This document shows positions 7,971-16,621 of a stretch of DNA of 64,000 nt, piece after piece. The DNA lies in NCBI RefSeq assembly GCF_001457775.1, contig NZ_CYSG01000013.1, forward strand, positions 1 through 64,000, written 5' to 3'. Source of the DNA: Phaeobacter sp. CECT 5382 (GTDB lineage: Bacteria; Pseudomonadota; Alphaproteobacteria; Rhodobacterales; Rhodobacteraceae). The position numbers and the translations under genes were made by a program. Position 1 is the first letter of the stretch; every line of letters begins with the position of its first letter. The notes under the pieces were generated by a model. The model was not told the origin of the DNA. It saw nothing but the letters and a program-made list of their open reading frames with translations, and did not search any database.

Positions 7971-9062
7971 TTAACCCCGCATAAGTGCCCGGCCTTCGGC
8001 CTTGAGCTTCTTGTTCAGGATCTGGCGCACCTTTATGCCAGCTCCGTCAGCCCCCAGAGTGACTTCCAGGAAGTCCAGGCCCTTTGGGTCGGCCTCGACA
8101 CTCGCCTGGAGTTTCTCCAGCAGGTGTTTGTCCTCGTCAAAGGCGGCGGTTACGCTCTTGCGGGTTTTCTCTGCCACCTCATCCGTCAGGCTGGGCACAT
8201 CAAACGCCGCCATCCAGAAATAATGCGTTTTGCCCCGTTGTGCCGGTGTCACGATATGGCACCCACGCACGATGAAATCTGATTGCCGCCCCTCTTCCGG
8301 GGCGGGGTCGTGGACGTTCCAATCGGAAAAGGAAATCGCCAGCGATGGCATCCGGCCCTTCTGCACCCGTTTGATCGGCTTGTCCTCGGGCAGCCCCATT
8401 CCGGCACAAAACAGCGGCGACAGCGGCGCAAGGTCGAACTCTTGCTCGTAACAGATCGTCTCGCCATCCATGTAGGTGTCTGGCGCGGTGATCCAGTCAT
8501 CCTGCTTGAAGGTATTCTTGTGCAGGAATGCGATATGGGTCAGATCCAGCACGTTCTCGCGGATCAGCACCCAGTTTGCGGCCACTTCATAATAGCCATG
8601 GACCGGCGTCCAGCCGGGATCGGTCTGGTAGCCCACCTCGGGCGGGTCGCAGTCAATCGCCTCCCTGTCGCCCATCCAGATCCAGATGTAGGCCCCGGCC
8701 TCGCGCACCGCGAAGGATGGGATTTCGGCCGTCTTCGGCTTCATATGCTGTGTCGGCGCCTTGGTGCAGCGCCCGGCGGTGTTGAACTCCATCCCGTGGT
8801 AGGGGCAGATGATCTTGTCACCCTCCACATGGCCCTCGCTGAGCGGCGCCCAGCGATGCGGACAGCGGTCATATAGCGCCGCAGGCGTGCCATCTTCGAG
8901 ACGGTACAGAACGACGGGTGTCTCCAGCAGCCAACGGGCCAGTGGTTTTGTCGTCACCTCATCGCGGTGGGCGGCGACCCACCACATGTTGCGGGGATAG
9001 TTGTCCTCCAGCATCCCGTTGGGAATGGTCTGGCCATTTGTCCGCTTTGCATCGTCTTTCAT
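7971..9062 (-). CDS. Rieske non-heme iron oxygenase, VanA-type
   Basis: This 363-residue protein is the oxygenase component of a Rieske O-demethylase or hydroxylase of the vanillate demethylase class. The [2Fe-2S] ligands are visible as C67-x-H69 and C86-x2-H89 (RCPHRW and ICPYHG). The mononuclear iron site is in NVLDLTHIAFLH with H176 and H181, and D173 is the bridging Asp. The family uses NADH through a separate reductase (VanB), and no reductase gene is present in the window, so electrons must come from elsewhere. It overlaps the PanB-like gene by 4 bases, so the two are co-translated. The substrate is probably a methoxylated or carboxylated aromatic; this is inference from family and neighbours. 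Confidence 0.85.
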   Translation of the reverse strand: MKDDAKRTNGQTIPNGMLEDNYPRNMWWVAAHRDEVTTKPLARWLLETPVVLYRLEDGTPAALYDRCPHRWAPLSEGHVEGDKIICPYHGMEFNTAGRCTKAPTQHMKPKTAEIPSFAVREAGAYIWIWMGDREAIDCDPPEVGYQTDPGWTPVHGYYEVAANWVLIRENVLDLTHIAFLHKNTFKQDDWITAPDTYMDGETICYEQEFDLAPLSPLFCAGMGLPEDKPIKRVQKGRMPSLAISFSDWNVHDPAPEEGRQSDFIVRGCHIVTPAQRGKTHYFWMAAFDVPSLTDEVAEKTRKSVTAAFDEDKHLLEKLQASVEADPKGLDFLEVTLGADGAGIKVRQILNKKLKAEGRALMRG

Positions 9063-9925
9063 GTCGCATCCTCCCTGTTCAACAGCGCGGCAAACCGCTC
9101 GATTTCTTCGGGTTTCATCCGATAGCTGTGGTCAGCGTCCGGAAAACGCCCTGACCGCACATCCTCGGCATAGGCCGCAAAGGCATCTGTCGCATCCTGG
9201 GCAAGGCTGGCATAGCGCTTGGCGAACTTTGGCTTGAAGGTGTCAAAAGCCCCAAGCAGGTCGTAGCCATTCAGCAGCTGACAGGTGCCCGCCGCGCCTG
9301 CGCCGATGGAAAAGGTAAAGATGTCCACGGCCTCATCCACGGCCTTGCCAACCTCGTAAGGCATGGCTTCGATCTCAAGGCCGATGGCGCCAGCCGCTTC
9401 TATCGCGCGCGCATTCTCGACGATCTCCATCGCGGCCTCAGCCGTGCGGCCCTGCATTCTGAAACCGCCCATCTGGTGGACCTTATGCGGCAACAGGCCG
9501 ACATGGCTCATCACCGGTACGCCAGCATCTGCGACAGCGCCGATGATATGCGCGCCTTCGCGGCCCAGCTGCAGCTTCAGCGCGTCGGCGCCACTTTCTT
9601 TCATCATGCGCACCGCGTTTGTGACCGCCAGCTCGGGCGTCGCGTAGGAGCCGTAGGGCATAGACACGAGGCACAGCGTATTGGGCGCCCCGCGCCGGAC
9701 CGCCTGCGTGTGCATGATCATCTGATCAACGGTCATCGCAAGGGTGTTTTCATGGCCATGTAACGTCATGCCCAGACTGTCGCCCACACCGACAATATCG
9801 ACGCCTGCGCGCTCGGCCCATGTTGCGGTCAGCACTTCGCCGACGGCGACCATGACCAGCCGTTCGCCTGCGGCTTTCTTCTGCGCCAGCTCGGGCAGAG
9901 TTAGTTTTTGACGTGTCTCGGTCAT
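9059..9925 (-). CDS. PanB-like ketopantoate hydroxymethyltransferase family enzyme
   Basis: This 288-residue TIM-barrel protein belongs to the PanB family, which moves a hydroxymethyl group from 5,10-methylene-tetrahydrofolate onto an alpha-keto acid. It shows VGVGDSLGMTLHGHENTL at the metal-binding edge and the later VMSHVGLLPHKVHQMGG signature. I chose the ATG at 9925, where homologues begin; the frame is open upstream to 10090. It is coupled to a Rieske oxygenase rather than to panC. Hence it may be a catabolic paralogue that uses C1 units on methylene-THF, perhaps those passed on from the GcvT-like enzyme across the divergent promoter. Confidence 0.8.
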   Translation of the reverse strand: MTETRQKLTLPELAQKKAAGERLVMVAVGEVLTATWAERAGVDIVGVGDSLGMTLHGHENTLAMTVDQMIMHTQAVRRGAPNTLCLVSMPYGSYATPELAVTNAVRMMKESGADALKLQLGREGAHIIGAVADAGVPVMSHVGLLPHKVHQMGGFRMQGRTAEAAMEIVENARAIEAAGAIGLEIEAMPYEVGKAVDEAVDIFTFSIGAGAAGTCQLLNGYDLLGAFDTFKPKFAKRYASLAQDATDAFAAYAEDVRSGRFPDADHSYRMKPEEIERFAALLNREDAT

Positions 9926-9959
9926 CTGGCTCACTTGCGACAAGGGAGGGTCGTTTTTA

Positions 9960-9977
9960 TTGTTCCATTTGGAACAA
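9960..9977. promoter_or_regulatory. palindromic operator in the panB-like/marR divergent promoter
   Basis: TTGTTCCATTTGGAACAA is a perfect 7-4-7 dyad. It lies 34 bases upstream of the PanB-like start and 66 bases before the MarR gene. This is the position and shape expected for the binding site of the adjacent MarR regulator. Confidence 0.65.
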
Positions 9978-10043
9978 CATGCGCTAAGAAGATGACCGCT
10001 GGCAATAGCAAATCCGGCAGGGAAAGAATCGACAGGCACAAAA

Positions 10044-10517
10044 ATGACCGATGTAAATACCCCAGATCTGATGCAGATATTCGATACCATCGAATATCCC
10101 GAAGCCTATCGGATCACCTATCTGGCCAATGCCATTGTGTTCCCGGCCTATGCCGATATCAAAAAGGACTTCGGGCTTGTGCGCGCCGAATACATCCTGC
10201 TGGCCTGCCTGTCGCATTTTGATGTTTTGACGGCGCAGGAGGTTGCCCGCATATCTCGTCGCCCGCGCAACACGATCAGTCGTGCGGTACACAGGATGCT
10301 CGACGAGGGGTATCTTGACCGCGCGCCCGATCCGCATGATGGGCGTCAGGCACGGCTGCGCATTACCTCCTCGGGGCGCAAACTGCATGACAAGATATCC
10401 GGCTATCTCAGCCGCAGACAGGACGAGGTCTTGGGAAATCTCAACGCCGATGAACGTCAGTCTTTAACCCATCTTCTGAAAAAGGCGGCCCTCCATGCCG
10501 CCAATCTCGATAACTGA
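10044..10517 (+). CDS. MarR-family transcription regulator
   Basis: This 157-residue protein has the MarR winged helix in the middle: LTAQEVARISRRPRNTISRAV followed by the wing YLDRAPDPHDGRQARLRIT. MarR proteins usually repress and release DNA when a small aromatic ligand binds. It is divergent from the PanB-like/Rieske pair and directly upstream of the GcvT-like gene, with the dyad at 9960-9977 in between. It is therefore the likely local regulator of both arms. The ligand is unknown. Confidence 0.85.
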   Translation: MTDVNTPDLMQIFDTIEYPEAYRITYLANAIVFPAYADIKKDFGLVRAEYILLACLSHFDVLTAQEVARISRRPRNTISRAVHRMLDEGYLDRAPDPHDGRQARLRITSSGRKLHDKISGYLSRRQDEVLGNLNADERQSLTHLLKKAALHAANLDN

Positions 10518-10527
10518 GGCTCTTGCT

Positions 10528-11631
10528 ATGGCTGAAATCGGACCCAACACCCGTCTGCGCGTCTCGCCTTTCTACGAGGCCACAATTCAGGCGGGGGTCA
10601 CCGCCTTTTCTCCTTACAACTCGATGCTCATGCCGGTGTCCTATGGCGCCCCGGATGCTGAATATGACCGGCTGATGAACGGCGTGTCCCAATGGGATGT
10701 CAGCGTTGAGCGCCAGGTGGAAATCAAGGGACCAGATGCCGCGCATCTGGTGCAGCTTATGTCCGTACGAGACCTTTCGACCATTGACGTTGGCAAGGGC
10801 AAATACATCCCGATGTGTGACCATCGCGGTGTGCTGATCAATGACCCCGTGGTCCTGAAACACGAGGACGGGACCTTTTGGCTCTCAATTGGGGACAACA
10901 ATATCCTGATGTGGGCACGCGCCATTGCTGCTGAACGCGGCCTGAAGGTTCAGATTTGCGAGCCCGACGTTTCGCCCATGGCGGTGCAAGGCCCCAAAGC
11001 CGAGGACGTGGTTGCAGCGGTGTTCGGCGACTGGGTGCGCGCGCTGAAATACTTCTGGTTCGCCCCGGCGGAACTCAACGGCATCCCGCTGATCATCCAG
11101 CGGTCGGGCTATTCCAAGCAGGGCGGTTTTGAGATCTACCTGCGCGACGGCTCCCGCGGCACTGAACTGTGGAACATCGTCAAAGAAGCCGGCCAACCCT
11201 GGGGCATTGGCCCCGGCAACCCCAATCCGATTGAGCGGATCGAAAGCGGCTTGCTGTCCTATGGCGGCGACACGGACGATCAAACCAATCCGTTCGAGGT
11301 GCGGCTGGGGAAATACGTCGATCTTGACCTTGATGACGATGTGGTCGGCATCAAAGCCCTGCGACAGATCAAAGCCGAGGGGATCAAGCGTCAGCAATTG
11401 GGCATCGTGCTGGACAATTCGGAACGCCACCCCGGTCACGCGATTTGGTATGACCTGCTGAAAGACGGCCAGCGCATCGGGCATATGACCTGCGGAGCGT
11501 GGTCGCGCCGCGCGCAAACAATGATCGGCTTCGCTCTGGTGGACAGCAAATGCCGCGTAGGTGATGCCATCGACGTCAAACGGGGAGGCTATATGGATCA
11601 CGCAAGCCTTTGCGAGCTACCCTTCTTTTAA
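10528..11631 (+). CDS. GcvT-family THF-dependent demethylase (LigM/DmdA-like)
   Basis: This 367-residue protein belongs to the glycine-cleavage T-protein family, which transfers a methyl or methylene group to tetrahydrofolate. The family signature and an intact C-terminal barrel are present. No glycine-cleavage partners are around. In Rhodobacterales and sphingomonads such free-standing members demethylate DMSP (DmdA) or vanillate and methylgallate (LigM). The aromatic-type neighbours favour the second. I placed the start at 10528 with GAGG 8 bases before it; an ATG at 10495 would overlap the MarR gene by 23 bases. It shares the regulator with the Rieske/PanB-like pair. Confidence 0.7.
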   Translation: MAEIGPNTRLRVSPFYEATIQAGVTAFSPYNSMLMPVSYGAPDAEYDRLMNGVSQWDVSVERQVEIKGPDAAHLVQLMSVRDLSTIDVGKGKYIPMCDHRGVLINDPVVLKHEDGTFWLSIGDNNILMWARAIAAERGLKVQICEPDVSPMAVQGPKAEDVVAAVFGDWVRALKYFWFAPAELNGIPLIIQRSGYSKQGGFEIYLRDGSRGTELWNIVKEAGQPWGIGPGNPNPIERIESGLLSYGGDTDDQTNPFEVRLGKYVDLDLDDDVVGIKALRQIKAEGIKRQQLGIVLDNSERHPGHAIWYDLLKDGQRIGHMTCGAWSRRAQTMIGFALVDSKCRVGDAIDVKRGGYMDHASLCELPFF

Positions 11632-12182
11632 TGCTGAAAGAGCAATGTCTCCTTCGACGGGCCGCACCGCAGCACTTGAGCCCCCTATCGGAAGGCCGGT
11701 GTAGGCCGAAAGCGCTTATGATGCTCTCGGATTTACCGTCGGAGACGCGGGACAGGGTGCAGGGATAGACGGCGAGTGGTCCTTGCCTTGGAGTGTCCAG
11801 AGAGGGGAAGGCCCCTCTTTGGTCCCAGCTGGACAGGCTGCCAAGGGGTGCAGGGGGGGGCTCGGCGAGTGCCTACCTGCGAGTGGGGATGAAAGGGGTG
11901 GGCGAAACCTCCCTTTCTCGGGCTGAAAGCCCCGTGAGGGTTTGGGAGAGTTGGACGTCTCCTAAGGCCGCCGCAGGCGGCCAGGGTCCAGGGGCGCGTC
12001 CCTGGCGAACGCGCAGCTCGAACGGAGAACCGAAGGGCCGGAGTGCGAGCTGCTTAGTGAGTAAATGACCCGCGCTTTGAACAGGAATACAAGTCACTTA
12101 CGGCCCGGATTTGCCGTTCGTGCTGAGTGAAAACAATGGCCGGTTTAGAGCCACTGTAGCCTGGTATGCCGGGCGCTGATCG
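11632..12182. other. GC-rich structured intergenic stretch
   Basis: No gene is supported between the convergent GcvT-like and SDR genes. The stretch holds several hairpins, for example AGAGGGG (11801-11807) with CCCCTCT (11812-11818), and GGCCGCC-GGCGGCC near 11970. The section 11800-12060 differs in texture from the flanking genes and resembles plasmid-type non-coding DNA. Small open frames here are not convincing. Confidence 0.5.
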
Positions 12183-12935
12183 TTATGTGTTCACCTTGCC
12201 TCCATCGACGTTCAACGTCTGGCCGGTGACGAAATCGCTGTCGGATGATGCAAGGTAAAGCAGGGTGCCCAGCAGGTCTTCGGGTAGCATGTCACGCTTG
12301 ATTGACCGGCTTGCGACGGTGGGGCCGCGTGCCATGTCGAAACCGGAATTACCACGCAAGCCTTCGCTTTCGGTCAGACCGGGGGCGATGGCGTTGATCT
12401 GAATGTTCTTGTCGCCCAACTCGCGCGCGTGGCAGCGGGTCAGCGCGATGACCGCACCTTTTGAGGCTGTGTAGTGCGATAAGCCCGGAGGGCCGTAATA
12501 AAAGGTACCGGACGCGATATTGACGACCTTGCCGCCGCCCTGCGCAATCATGGTCGGAACGATGGCGCGCATGACCTGATGCACGCCCCGCGCATTGACC
12601 CGCATGATCGTGTCGAACTCTTCGTCGGTGATCTCGAAAAACGGTTTGGGCGTCAGCGTGGCAAAGATCGAGGCGTTGTTGACCATGATGTCCAGCCCGC
12701 CCATGGCCTTGGCTGCCTCGACCATAGCGGCAAGGTCATCATTGTTGGTAACGTCGACTTTCATACCCTGCGCGACTCCACCCGCATCAGTGATCGCCTG
12801 AACGGCGGCCCCCGTGTCCTGCACATCCGTCACCAGAACTTGCGCGCCGTGTTCCGCCATCGCTTTGGCCATCAATGCGCCGATGCCCTGTGCAGCACCG
12901 GTGATGACGGCGGTCTTTCCTGTCAGTCGTCCCAT
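12183..12935 (-). CDS. short-chain dehydrogenase/reductase (SDR)
   Basis: This 250-residue classical SDR has the nucleotide-binding TGAAQGIG (12-19), NNAS (86-89), and catalytic S142, Y155 and K159 (YTASK). D37 at the end of the second strand favours NAD over NADP. The ATG at 12935 follows a strong AAGGAGGAGG. It is the last gene of the catabolic run: TRAP transporter, aldehyde dehydrogenase, GST, SDR. In aryl-ether breakdown such SDRs oxidise the alpha-hydroxyl before GST cleavage (LigD/L/N type). That role is plausible from context but not shown by sequence. Confidence 0.85.
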   Translation of the reverse strand: MGRLTGKTAVITGAAQGIGALMAKAMAEHGAQVLVTDVQDTGAAVQAITDAGGVAQGMKVDVTNNDDLAAMVEAAKAMGGLDIMVNNASIFATLTPKPFFEITDEEFDTIMRVNARGVHQVMRAIVPTMIAQGGGKVVNIASGTFYYGPPGLSHYTASKGAVIALTRCHARELGDKNIQINAIAPGLTESEGLRGNSGFDMARGPTVASRSIKRDMLPEDLLGTLLYLASSDSDFVTGQTLNVDGGKVNT

Positions 12936-12984
12936 GGGTTCCTCCTCCTTTGGTGCCTTATCGCTTCGCAGCTTGAGGCCTTGT

Positions 12985-13803
12985 TCAAATTTCGATTTCA
13001 AGGATCTTTGCGACCTCGGGCCAGCTCTTGGCGCCGTTGTTTCGCAGATCGTTTGTCAGGTCTTCGGGCACCCAGTCGATCAGGCACCGTTGGAAATTCG
13101 GGCGTGCCCCAATCCGTGCGAACCATTTTTCGACATTGGGCATCCTTTCGCCCTCCCACAACCCACGCATAGACATCATGGCAAGGCGATTGACGTAGGG
13201 CGTCATGGCGATATCGGCGATCGAAAACCTGTTGCCAACCAGCCAGTCATTGCCGTCCAGCGCGTCCTCCATCTTGTGCAGATAGCTATCATAGAGCCGG
13301 ACCTTATCCGCAGCCCCCGGAGCATCGAAACCGTAGCGGACGTAGCTGTCCTTGAGATCCTTCCAGTTCGACGTGACCGAGGCCTTGGGGGTGGACGCGA
13401 GGAACGTCTTCACGCCGTCTTCACCAAGATTTTTCAGCACCGTGTGACGGTGCGAACAGACAAAGGTGACCGCGCCGCAGGCCGGGTGCAGGTCCTCGTC
13501 CACGGCTTTGGTCCAATAGCGCGCTTGCGCCCTTTCCCACGGGTCGGTGGGGTGGACGGATGTCTCGGGTGCAATCTGGTCGAGGTATTCGATGATCACC
13601 GTGCTGTCGGGAATGACGGTGGTGTCATGCATCAGCGTCGGCACGACGCCCTTGGCGTTCAGCTTAAGGTATTCAGGCGTGAACTGCTCACCCTTGAGGA
13701 TGTCGATATAGACTCCATCCCAAGGCAGCCCCTTTTCATCCATCGCGAACCGTACCTTGGCGGCGCAGACAGAGGACCCGTGGTGATAAAGTGTGAATGT
13801 CAT
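12985..13803 (-). CDS. glutathione S-transferase-like protein, possible beta-etherase type
   Basis: This 272-residue GST has the thioredoxin-fold N-domain (LYHHGSSVCAAKVRFAM, then VVPTLMHDTTVIPDSTVIIEYL) and an all-helical C-domain. A long insert lies between helices (about 95-150, with YWTKAVDEDLHPACGAVTF), as in LigF-type and related dehalogenating or ether-cleaving GSTs. Its start overlaps the aldehyde dehydrogenase stop by 4 bases. Glutathione attack on an aryl ether or haloaromatic is the natural guess, and it would fit the SDR and aldehyde dehydrogenase around it. Alternatives are maleylacetoacetate isomerase-like activity or detoxification. Confidence 0.8.
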   Translation of the reverse strand: MTFTLYHHGSSVCAAKVRFAMDEKGLPWDGVYIDILKGEQFTPEYLKLNAKGVVPTLMHDTTVIPDSTVIIEYLDQIAPETSVHPTDPWERAQARYWTKAVDEDLHPACGAVTFVCSHRHTVLKNLGEDGVKTFLASTPKASVTSNWKDLKDSYVRYGFDAPGAADKVRLYDSYLHKMEDALDGNDWLVGNRFSIADIAMTPYVNRLAMMSMRGLWEGERMPNVEKWFARIGARPNFQRCLIDWVPEDLTNDLRNNGAKSWPEVAKILEIEI

Positions 13804-15239
13804 AGCTGCACCGTGACCCATTTCAGTTCTGTCATCGCTTCCATGTCGGCATCCGTACCTTCGCGGCCCACGCCGGATTCGCCATTGCCGCCAAAGGGCA
13901 CATGCGCCTCGTCATGGATGGTGGGGCCGTTGATGTGGCACATGCCGGCGCCGATGTTGCGGGCGAAATGGAAGGCGCGGTCGATGTCTTTGGTAAAGAT
14001 CGCAGACGACAGACCGTATTCGGTGTCGTTGGCCTTTTCCAAACCTTCTTCATAGCTGTCGACGGGATAAATTGCAGTGACCGGTCCAAAGGTCTCGGTC
14101 CTGCAAAGTGTCATTTCTTCGGTCACGCCGGTCAAAAGTGTCGGTTGGCACCGATTGCCTTCCCATTCGCCGCCCGCAGTGACAGTCGCCCCCTTGGCGA
14201 CTGCATCGGCGATATGATCCTTCACTCTTTGGCGTTGTCTATCCGAGATGATCGGCGCAATCACGGTATTCGGGTCGCGCAGGTTGCCCATACTGACCTT
14301 GCTTGCGATCATGGCAAACCGGTTGACGAACGCCTCGTAGATCGGGCGTTCGACGTAAAACCGGCTGGAGCCGATGCAGGCCTGCCCACCGAACATGAAG
14401 ATCGACCGCGCCGCCAGCGGTACCGCCTTGTCCAGATCCGCATCGGCAAGGATCAGGGTGGGGCTTTTCCCGCCCAGTTCCAGCGTGTTGGGTGTCTTGT
14501 TGCGGGCGCAGATCTCGGCGATGTGTTGGCCGACCACCGTTGACCCCGTGAAAGTCACGAAATCCACATCCTCGTGGCCAGTCAGAGCATCACCGATCTC
14601 TGCCCCGTAACCTGTAACCACATTGTAGGCCCCCTTGGGGAAGCCAGCCTCTGCCACGATCTGGGCAAACAATACCGTCAGATGCGGTGCCATCTCTGAC
14701 GGCAGATGCACGACGGTGTTGCCAACGGCCAATGCGTTGGCGACAAGGCGCGTCGTTTTGATCAGCGGCACGTTGAAAGGCGTGATGACCGCAACCACGC
14801 CCAGCGGTTCCCGTACCGACATGGAAAATGTGCCGGGCCGGTCCGAAGGAAAGGTTTCCCCCCGCACGTTACGACACATGCCAGCGGCCGCGCGCACCAT
14901 GGTCAGACCCTTGTCAAATTCGAACATCGCCTTCTGGATGGGCGAACCAATCTCGTCGATCAGGCAATCCAACAGCTCCTGCTTACGGTCTTCCATGATC
15001 TCGGCCACGCGGAGCAGCCAGCGCTCGCGCTCTTTTGGCAGGGTGTCGCGAAAGTTGACAAATGCGGATTTCGCGGCGGCAACGGCGCGGTTCATGTCCT
15101 CTGCGCTGCCCCGCGCCGCACGGGCATAGGGGCTATCGTCCAGCGGGTTGAGCACCTCGAAGGTCTCACAGGCTGCGGCGTCTGCCCAATCTCCGCCGAT
15201 GAAATGCTGCAATGATTTGATGTCTGTCTTGGTGTCCAT
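13800..15239 (-). CDS. aldehyde dehydrogenase, aromatic-aldehyde type
   Basis: This 479-residue enzyme oxidises an aldehyde to the acid with NAD(P). Catalytic residues are N155 (PFN), E254 (LELGGKSP) and C288 (GGQACIGS). The C-terminal segment HINGPTIHDEAHVPFGG is typical of vanillin, benzaldehyde and salicylaldehyde dehydrogenases. One odd point: the coenzyme-binding Lys usual in V-V-x-K-P-S-E is Leu here (VVHLPSE, L179). It is co-transcribed with the GST and SDR downstream and follows the TRAP permease. An aromatic aldehyde substrate is a family-level inference. Confidence 0.88.
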   Translation of the reverse strand: MDTKTDIKSLQHFIGGDWADAAACETFEVLNPLDDSPYARAARGSAEDMNRAVAAAKSAFVNFRDTLPKERERWLLRVAEIMEDRKQELLDCLIDEIGSPIQKAMFEFDKGLTMVRAAAGMCRNVRGETFPSDRPGTFSMSVREPLGVVAVITPFNVPLIKTTRLVANALAVGNTVVHLPSEMAPHLTVLFAQIVAEAGFPKGAYNVVTGYGAEIGDALTGHEDVDFVTFTGSTVVGQHIAEICARNKTPNTLELGGKSPTLILADADLDKAVPLAARSIFMFGGQACIGSSRFYVERPIYEAFVNRFAMIASKVSMGNLRDPNTVIAPIISDRQRQRVKDHIADAVAKGATVTAGGEWEGNRCQPTLLTGVTEEMTLCRTETFGPVTAIYPVDSYEEGLEKANDTEYGLSSAIFTKDIDRAFHFARNIGAGMCHINGPTIHDEAHVPFGGNGESGVGREGTDADMEAMTELKWVTVQL

Positions 15240-15259
15240 TTCGAGTGTCCTGTGTTTTG

Positions 15260-16621
15260 CTATCCGCCAACGATCGTCTGCGGCAGGAAAAGCGCGATCT
15301 GAGGGAAGAGGATGAGAAGACCGATCATCGCCGCCATTGCGAACCAGAAAGGCCAGATCCCACGAAAGATCGTGCTCATCGGTACATCGGGCGCGATGGA
15401 TTTCACGATGAAAACATTGATGCCGACCGGCGGGCTGATCATGCCCATTTCAAGCACGATCACGATGATGATCCCGAACCAGATCAGGTCCCAGTCAAGG
15501 CCGATGGCGATGGGGATCACGACCGGAATGGTCAGCACCAGCATCGCCATGCTTTCCAGGAACATGCCGAGAAACATATAGGCAAGGATGATGACCAGCA
15601 GCACGCCGACGTCCCCAATCGGCAGCGAGGTCAGAAGTATGACCAGATCCGCAGGCAGTTCGGTCAGCGACATGAAGGGGATAAAAACGAAGGCCCCGAT
15701 GATGATCAGAAACACCGTTGCCGTGGCGTTCATGGTTTGCAGGATCACCGTCCGCGCTGCGCTGAGCGTCAGAGACCGGCGCCAGATGGCGATCAGCAGC
15801 GTGAAGAACGCGCCCACCGACGAAGCCTCTACCGGGGTGAAAAACCCGGTGTACATGCCTCCGATAGTGACCAGGACAACACCAAGGATTGGTGCGGCGC
15901 GCCCGAGGGAGGCCATGCGTTCGGCCCGGCCAGAGCGTTCGCCGCGCGGCCCGGCTTCTGGGTTGCGTGACACAACGATGTATATCGCACCGATGAACAG
16001 CAGCGTCAGGATGATGCCCGGAAAGACGCCCGCCATGAACAGCCGCCCGATGCTCTGCTCGGTCAGGACGGCGTAGATGATCATGCCACCCGACGGCGGG
16101 ATCAGAAACCCAAGCGTGCCGCCCGCAGCGACCGCCCCCGTGGCAAGGCTGTCGGAATACTTGTACCGCTTCATTTCCGGCAGGGCGACGCGGCCCATGG
16201 TGACGGCAGAGGCGAGCGAAGATCCGGACAGAGCCGCGAAGCCCGCACAGGCCGCAATGGTGGCCGAGGCCAGCCCGCCGCGCAGATGCCCCATCCAGCG
16301 GTAGGCCGCGTTGAACAGATCATTCGACATGCCCGATACTCCGGCAAGGTTTCCCATAAGCACAAACATCGGGATCACGAGCAGATTGAAATTCGATGCG
16401 GCCTCGAAGGTTTCCCCGGCAAGGTTGGAATAGGCGATCTTCCACCCGCGCGCCCATGCCTGGTCCGCGCCCATGCCTACGTTGATGAACTTGTTGGCAT
16501 TGGCAATGATGGTGCCGACGAAACCAACCCCCAGCATCGACAGGGCAACGGGCATCCTCAGAGCCAGAAGGACGAAGAGAGTGAGCAAGCCCAAAAGGCC
16601 AAGGACGGTCATGTCAATCAT
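15260..16621 (-). CDS. dctM: TRAP transporter large permease (DctM)
   Basis: This 453-residue polytopic membrane protein has about 12 hydrophobic segments and the DctM motifs, including SGSSLASAVTMGRVALPEM and PPSGGMIIYAV. It forms the proton- or sodium-driven channel of a tripartite ATP-independent periplasmic transporter. It overlaps the small permease gene by 4 bases and is followed 20 bases later by the aldehyde dehydrogenase. Its substrate is probably the organic acid or aromatic that the downstream enzymes metabolise. Confidence 0.92.
   Translation of the reverse strand: MIDMTVLGLLGLLTLFVLLALRMPVALSMLGVGFVGTIIANANKFINVGMGADQAWARGWKIAYSNLAGETFEAASNFNLLVIPMFVLMGNLAGVSGMSNDLFNAAYRWMGHLRGGLASATIAACAGFAALSGSSLASAVTMGRVALPEMKRYKYSDSLATGAVAAGGTLGFLIPPSGGMIIYAVLTEQSIGRLFMAGVFPGIILTLLFIGAIYIVVSRNPEAGPRGERSGRAERMASLGRAAPILGVVLVTIGGMYTGFFTPVEASSVGAFFTLLIAIWRRSLTLSAARTVILQTMNATATVFLIIIGAFVFIPFMSLTELPADLVILLTSLPIGDVGVLLVIILAYMFLGMFLESMAMLVLTIPVVIPIAIGLDWDLIWFGIIIVIVLEMGMISPPVGINVFIVKSIAPDVPMSTIFRGIWPFWFAMAAMIGLLILFPQIALFLPQTIVGG

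Noticed and set aside
9059-9925. Pantothenate synthesis panB
   Set aside because: No panC neighbour; gene is coupled to a Rieske oxygenase under a MarR promoter, so a housekeeping label would mislead. The family call is kept.
15245-15970. 241-residue plus-strand frame rich in Asp, His and Arg
   Set aside because: Low-complexity antisense of the DctM permease gene.
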